From contig NC_134025.1 in assembly GCF_964204645.1 (NCBI RefSeq), forward strand, positions 5,957,001 to 6,021,000: 64,000 bases of DNA, in the 5' to 3' direction. Positions 56,600 through 64,000 of this stretch are shown one piece after another. Below the pieces are notes generated by a model, which worked only from the letters and a program-made list of their open reading frames with translations, ran no database searches and was not told the origin of the DNA. The stretch's first letter is position 1, and every line of letters starts with the position of its first letter. This DNA is from Tubulanus polymorphus. Its lineage: Eukaryota; Nemertea; Palaeonemertea; Tubulaniformes; Tubulanidae. The position numbers and the translations under genes are program-made.

Positions 56600-57599
56600 C
56601 AATTGTGTCTCTATTGTTGAATGGATTTACATTATGAGGTTCCACCGCCGGGTTGAATACGCGCCAGTAGTCAGCTGAACAATATAGTGGAGGAACTTTA
56701 TTAAGGCCATGAAATAAATTACTTGATTCCCAACAGCTACTTCCGAATTTATAAGCATCCGCCTGTTTTTTTTTCTTAAATTCTAGAATAATTTATAAAT
56801 TATACCGACCGATAGCACTTCCAGTACAGATTCACACCAACACAGGTCTTCCTATCATAGAAACCGCGTAAACATTTACTAATGAAATTAGTTTATTAGT
56901 CACGGACAGTTCATGCACCCCGAGATAACTACCTCACATGCACGAGGAAAGCGGTCTATTTGAGTCATTGGGGGAAAACCCACTAATACCATGTATTCAC
57001 GATTATTCATCATTCATACTGTTATCACAGAATCCCGTCAATAGACAGATTTTCATTAAAAAAAACTCCTCGATGCAATTGACGGGAGATATATGAGGCA
57101 TTTTTAATTACTTGAAGCCAGAAAATGAACGATCATGAAATGCGGCTTGAAGGTGAACTTTTTTGGGCGCGAAAAAATTGGACAAAACGAACGTAAAGTC
57201 AAAGACACATGCTAACATTTAATATGATAGAAAACCATTCAATAAACATGTGAAGGGGCAACGGGTTGTTAATTTTCGGGTTTTAGGATCGCTAGCCCTG
57301 TTACGTTAGAGATTGTACTGAATGTCTCAATGCGTCAATATTCCCTGATACGCTACAAAAGCGGTCGTCACCGTAATAACGACCTACATATGTATCTACG
57401 GAGGTCAATCGCTGAGTGCTGGTACTTAAGTAATTAAAAACTAATTAAAAATTAAGTAATTTTAATTACTTTGAACTTTCAAGTCGTGGAGTCTCTTTTC
57501 TCTCATGGACCCCTTTCGGTGAGGCCAGTGAACCCCGACCGCCACCACCCCGCCTACCGCCAGGCTTTCTCAATGTACTCCTCTATACAAATTCATAAA
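56600..57599. other. non-coding stretch
   Basis: AT-rich DNA with no supported coding exon on either strand. A short TAATTAAAAACTAATTAAAA-like run lies at about 57430. Confidence 0.4.
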
Positions 57600-57830
57600 A
57601 ATTAACCCCATGATATTTTGTGAATATTCTTTGTAAATATTCTGAAAATTATACAAAATCATTTTGTTATCCTTAATTCACGTATTTAAACTACCAGTGC
57701 GACGCGGCCCGCGAGTATTGACGAAATACGTCCGTGACCATCATTTTCGTTGCCGCGATTTAGCCAATGCCCATGTGTCCCGGATGTAAACTACACTTTT
57801 TGAGAAGGACGTATGGAATACCTCAAGGGC
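57600..57830 (+). repeat. repeat block P, first copy
   Basis: About 215 bases, closely matched at 58985-59215 in the same orientation. Shared phrases include ACAAAATCATTTTGTTATCC and GCCCATGTGTCCCGGATGTA, then AACTACACTTTTTGAGAAGG. Divergence is about 10%. It precedes repeat block Q here, while the second copy is followed by an inserted LINE. Confidence 0.85.
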
Positions 57831-57885
57831 CATACGACTTATGAGTTACGTTTTACGAGTTACGATTTACGTTTTACGAGTTAAT

Positions 57886-58161
57886 ATGTCAAAGTCGAAA
57901 CTTGGTGAAGCGCACAGCCAGAGTTTTATCGATTTAAATAGAGGCGAGTGCCCTTTCGGCAACTTATATAGAATTCTACGTTGTAAAAAACATAGGTTTT
58001 GCGGGGGGGCACGTGTTCGGTGTGGTCCGTGGCCAAAGAAAATCACCCAAAATGTCGAAGATCTATTCAAGCGAAGATTCGCCGTGATCAAATACATGTA
58101 TAGAAAAGGAATTCCTTTTTGCGAAAAAAAACATGCTTTGAGAGTGTTGATTACAAATTGA
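57886..58161 (+). CDS. hypothetical ORF inside repeat block Q
   Basis: A 91-codon frame from ATG at 57886 reads MSKSKLGEAHSQSFIDLNRG, then a Cys/Arg/Lys-rich part with RCKKHRFCGGARVRCG. It lies in a repeat present twice in this window, with only its 3' end kept in the second copy. A related, broken version follows at about 58274-58560. I do not recognise the protein. It may be a leftover of a mobile element or not a gene at all. Confidence 0.25.
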   Translation: MSKSKLGEAHSQSFIDLNRGECPFGNLYRILRCKKHRFCGGARVRCGPWPKKITQNVEDLFKRRFAVIKYMYRKGIPFCEKKHALRVLITN

Positions 58162-58697
58162 TAAGCCTTGTTTGTTTTATCTTTCATACCAGAATAAATC
58201 TTTCTGTATCGTCAGATATCTTCTACGAACGGCTTTAACAGTTATGTTTTACACAAGAAATTTGTTTCCAAGTTCTACATTGTAAAGAATGTAGGTTTTG
58301 CTGAAGGAAGGCACCCGGTGGCGTGACCAAAAAAAATCACCCAACATATGATAGACTCGAGCGAATAAAGGGACCCGTGATTAAAGAAGAAAAAAAAAAT
58401 CATTTTCTGCGAAAAACAACGTGGGAGTTTGGGGATGTTGATTACATATTGAGAGCCTATTGTTTTATCGATTATACGAGAATAAATTTTTCTGTAGTTA
58501 AAAAACGTCAGATTTCTACATTAAATCTCATGGCTTCAATAGTTTTATACGTTTTACACTAAAGATTTGTTCCTAAGTATTACAACGGGTTGCATGGGTA
58601 CGGAATTAATGGAACAACGGTATTTTAAATACGGATTAATAGCGAATTTTACTCGAAACGGAAAAGGGGATAACGTTTGAAAAACGGGAGTAAAAAA
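57973..58697 (+). repeat. repeat block Q, first copy, with two internal 300-bp units
   Basis: Two diverged units follow each other: 57973-58273 and 58274-58577. Each runs from TTCTACRTTGTAAARAA through AAAATCACCCAA and GATTACAWATTG to ACACWARARATTTG. The block from 58102 onward recurs at 62004-62468. The unit structure shows an old internal tandem duplication. Confidence 0.75.
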
Positions 58698-58984
58698 CAC
58701 ATAAAGATACGATATGTTAAAAAACGAACGGCATTTTACTCCCAAGGATTGGCAAAATTTTTAGTTAATTATTCAGTTCTTGTGTGTGGGGCGGGTCGGT
58801 CATTTTGTAACACGCGGACCGCGCGCGCGCGCGTTATTCTCCGGGACTCGACCCTTAGTGATGCTGTGAAACCGGCGCGCTTGTTATTCTAAAAAATTCG
58901 ACCCGTTGCTAAGGGACTGTGCTTTTTGTGGGATTCGAATCCAGTCTTCCAATCGGTTTCTACGGAGAAATACGAACTAAAAAT
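58698..58984. other. CpG-rich non-coding stretch
   Basis: Contains a short (CG)n run at about 58823-58834, followed by two similar GTTATTCT...RACTCGACCC phrases. The phrase GGGATTCGAATCC at about 58930 looks like a tRNA B box, but no cloverleaf is evident. Confidence 0.45.
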
Positions 58985-59215
58985 AACATTTTTTGACAAT
59001 ATTTTGAGGATATTTTTGGTAAATATTCTGAAAATTACACAAAATCATTTTGTTATCCTACATTGACGTATTTAAACTACCCGCGCGTCGCGGCCCGCAA
59101 GTTTCGACGAAAGTTCGTCCGTGACCGTCATTTTCGTTGCCACGCTTTAGCCAATGCCCATGTGTCCCGGATGTAAACTACACTTTTTGAGAAGGACGGT
59201 ATGGAGAAATATAGA
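58985..59215 (+). repeat. repeat block P, second copy
   Basis: The second copy of block P. After its end at about 59215 the sequence departs from the first copy and leads into the LINE. Confidence 0.85.
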
Positions 59216-59338
59216 AAATTTGAATTTGCCTCCTACGCGCGATTAACTTTTAAGGAGCTTCCAGCTCGCGCCTTCGGCGCTCGCTGTGCGCTTATTAAAC
59301 CAGGCGGTGCCTAACACTTGTAACAAACGTCTCTGTGA

Positions 59339-61914
<2,576 letters not shown>

Positions 61915-62003
61915 TGCCACTATATTATATTATGTATTACATGAACGATATTTGTATACTGTACTTTGTACAAAGTTACAATAAACGAAATGAAATGAAA
62001 TGA

Positions 62004-62468
62004 GAAAAGGAATTCATTTTTGCGAAAAAAAACATGCTTTGGGAGTATTGATTACAAATTGAAAGCCTTGTTTGTTTTACGACAATAAATCTTCCTGTAT
62101 CGTCAGATATGTTCTACGAACGGCTTTAACAGTTTTATATGTTTTACACAAGAAATTTGAAGATTAAAAAAGCGAAAAACAACGTGGGAGTTTGGGAATT
62201 TTGATTACATATTGTGGAGCCTATTGTTTTATCGATTATACGAAAATAAATTTTTCTGTAGTTTAAAAACGTCAGATTTCTACATTAAATCTCATGGCTT
62301 CAATAGCTTGATGTTTTACACTAAAGATTTGTTCCTAAGTATTACAACGGGTTGCATGGGTACGGAATTAATGGAACAACGGTATTTTAAGTACGGATTA
62401 TAGCGAATTTTACTCGAAACGGAAAAGGGGAATAACGTTTGAAAAACGGGAGTAAAAAACACATAAAG
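62004..62468 (+). repeat. repeat block Q, second copy (3' part)
   Basis: 62004-62158 matches 58102-58265 and 62160-62468 matches 58378-58697. About 110 bases between the two segments are missing from this copy. The copy begins directly after the LINE tail, which supports insertion of the LINE into a second P-Q unit. Confidence 0.85.
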
Positions 62469-63598
62469 GCTTTTCCTCCGGCTACCCGCTGTACAGTAAT
62501 TTTCTGGCCGTCTTCGTTTCTTTTTTGTTGCTTTCCGTTTCATATTTAAATGTGATCCAGTTTTAGTTGAAGCTATTCTATCAACTATGGTCGGAAGCAA
62601 AAGAAGGAGTAATATAAAGTTTAAGTGAAAAATTGTTGGGAGGTCCCCAAATGCAAAGGGTCCTTGCGGAGTCCGTATACAATCGTAGTAAATGGATATG
62701 ATTCCGGTTCGCAGTCCGTGTTTAGTATTTCACATGTCGCGCACGAAGGACGTGGACCCGGAAGTAAAACGGCTCCTGTCACCGTCGTAGCGACCGAGTC
62801 CGTTTGCGAATGATAATAAAGTGCCGCGTAATTTATGGACATGCCAGAGGCCCACCTCAGAAGTATGTATTTATCTTTCTCTTATATTATAGACGTACGT
62901 GGGAGTATTTTTCGGGTATGATTGCGGTTTAGGTGTCCCTAATGCTAATGGTTTGTACCTAACCTTACACCGTGTAACACACCAGGGACTTGTCACAATT
63001 GATAGTGAATGAATAAAACCAATATCAATGACCAGGTCCACTATCCCTGTATAATATATAAACAAGGGTGGCAACAAATTGTCAATCTGACAATGACTTC
63101 TCCACTTCAATCGACTGTAATTCCAAAAATTCTCAACCGATTCACATGAAATAAGCTTTAATACAACCTACAAGACTTTCTGCTTCGAACAAGCCTTCAA
63201 CCACCACTCTCCGACAATTATCTCACAACGAAATCACCTTTTTTGACGAGAGATAGCTCAAAATGGAGGTCTACCGATTCTATGGTGGACAGCAAAATGG
63301 TCGTTTTTTTCACTTCAAACGATGATTTCTATGTGAGATCTTAGAGAAAACCCCAACAAACCATACATTTTTTTAAACTACGCGGTCATACCTGTACGCT
63401 AATCTCATTTATTTGTATAATCCACGCGCTCAAAATCGAACAAATGTACGAAAAAGTCACCTGAGCTCAGACCACTATTCCAAAATCTTCTATATCCTAT
63501 AGTAAAAACAAGAAATTCGAGAGTTTAGTTCATATATAAGGGCGTAAATTCAAGGGAAATCCTGCTTATGGCTCATAGGCCAGCATCTTAGCTACGCA
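62469..63598. other. non-coding stretch
   Basis: Mixed-composition DNA. A 62-codon frame at 62625-62813 is GC-richer than its surroundings but shows no domain. The rest has no supported coding exon. Confidence 0.4.
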
Positions 63599-63934
63599 TT
63601 GAAGTGGTTTTCGCCCCACATACCCAACCTAACTTTTGAAATAATCAAACTTTTAGAAAGGAGGGGTATCCCAGTACAGGTATTCCAGTACATCCGAGCC
63701 AAATATCTAAGGGAATCCCCCACCGTGTTTGGTACCCTTACTCCAAGCAAAAAAGTCCAGGGAATCCCTTATTTCATCATCAAGCTGTCTCTCAGGATCA
63801 ATGGAATTCATACATATAACCGAAATTCGTTACCTATCCCATTTGCAGAAATTATGGCAACATTTATGGGGGACCTCTTCTTCACTCTAGGTACTATTTT
63901 TGGGGTCCGGCCCTACGCATCTTCGAGCTACTAA
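63599..63934 (+). pseudogene. possible decayed reverse-transcriptase fragment
   Basis: The 111-codon frame reads IIKLLERRGIPVQVFQYIRA and later SKKVQGIPYF. The order LxxxGIPxxxxxYIRxxYL...VQGIP resembles the stretch before the QGxxLSPLLFxLYxxD motif of LINE reverse transcriptases. That motif itself is lost, so the call is tentative. It looks different from the LINE at 59-62 kb. Confidence 0.35.
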
Positions 63935-64000
63935 CCTAATTGTGGTCTGATGCCACCTCGCACTATTGCGCTGGCGGCCATTAATCACGTGACGTGCATA

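Noticed and set aside
58920-58950. GGGATTCGAATCC resembling a tRNA T arm
   Set aside because: The flanks do not form acceptor or anticodon arms.

Overview
The window is nuclear DNA of an invertebrate animal. Coding exons have canonical GT/AG introns, intergenic DNA is AT-rich, and simple repeats and decayed transposons are abundant. The protein sequences suit a lophotrochozoan such as a mollusc, but I cannot fix the species from sequence alone. There is no operon structure, CRISPR array or rRNA, and I found no convincing tRNA.

Layout: (1) 5.9-16.9 kb, + strand: a 13-exon R7-family RGS gene (RGS6/7 type; DEP, DHEX, GGL and RGS domains). Candidate alternative exons lie inside it (13.5 kb) and downstream (19.3 and 26.2 kb). 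(2) 16.9-35.0 kb: mostly non-coding, with an 875-bp (AT)n tract. (3) 35.0-36.75 kb, - strand: a five-exon NAA80 (actin N-terminal acetyltransferase) homologue with a GNAT acetyl-CoA loop and a ten-proline tract. (4) 39.7-41.4 kb, - strand: an atlastin (ER-shaping dynamin-like GTPase) whose coding region has no introns. (5) 42.3-44.0 kb, - strand: a four-exon divergent calmodulin with a candidate TATA promoter. (6) 45-64 kb: repeat-rich DNA holding a foldback-type element, two degenerate tandem arrays, a 117-bp minisatellite, two isolated terminal exons of unknown - strand genes, LINE fragments, and a broken LINE inserted in a duplicated repeat block.

The four identified genes are unrelated in family but all act in basic animal cell biology: G-protein signalling, actin maturation, ER membrane fusion and calcium sensing. 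I see no evidence of a co-regulated system. The most unusual items are a 468-bp element with G/C-tract inverted ends and a 14-bp target duplication (11.0-11.5 kb), the foldback element at 45.2-45.8 kb, the candidate alternative RGS exons, the intronless atlastin, and four adjacent hairpins at 46.5 kb.

Limits: exon borders were placed by eye from splice consensus and remembered family similarity. No database search, alignment program or transcript data was used.
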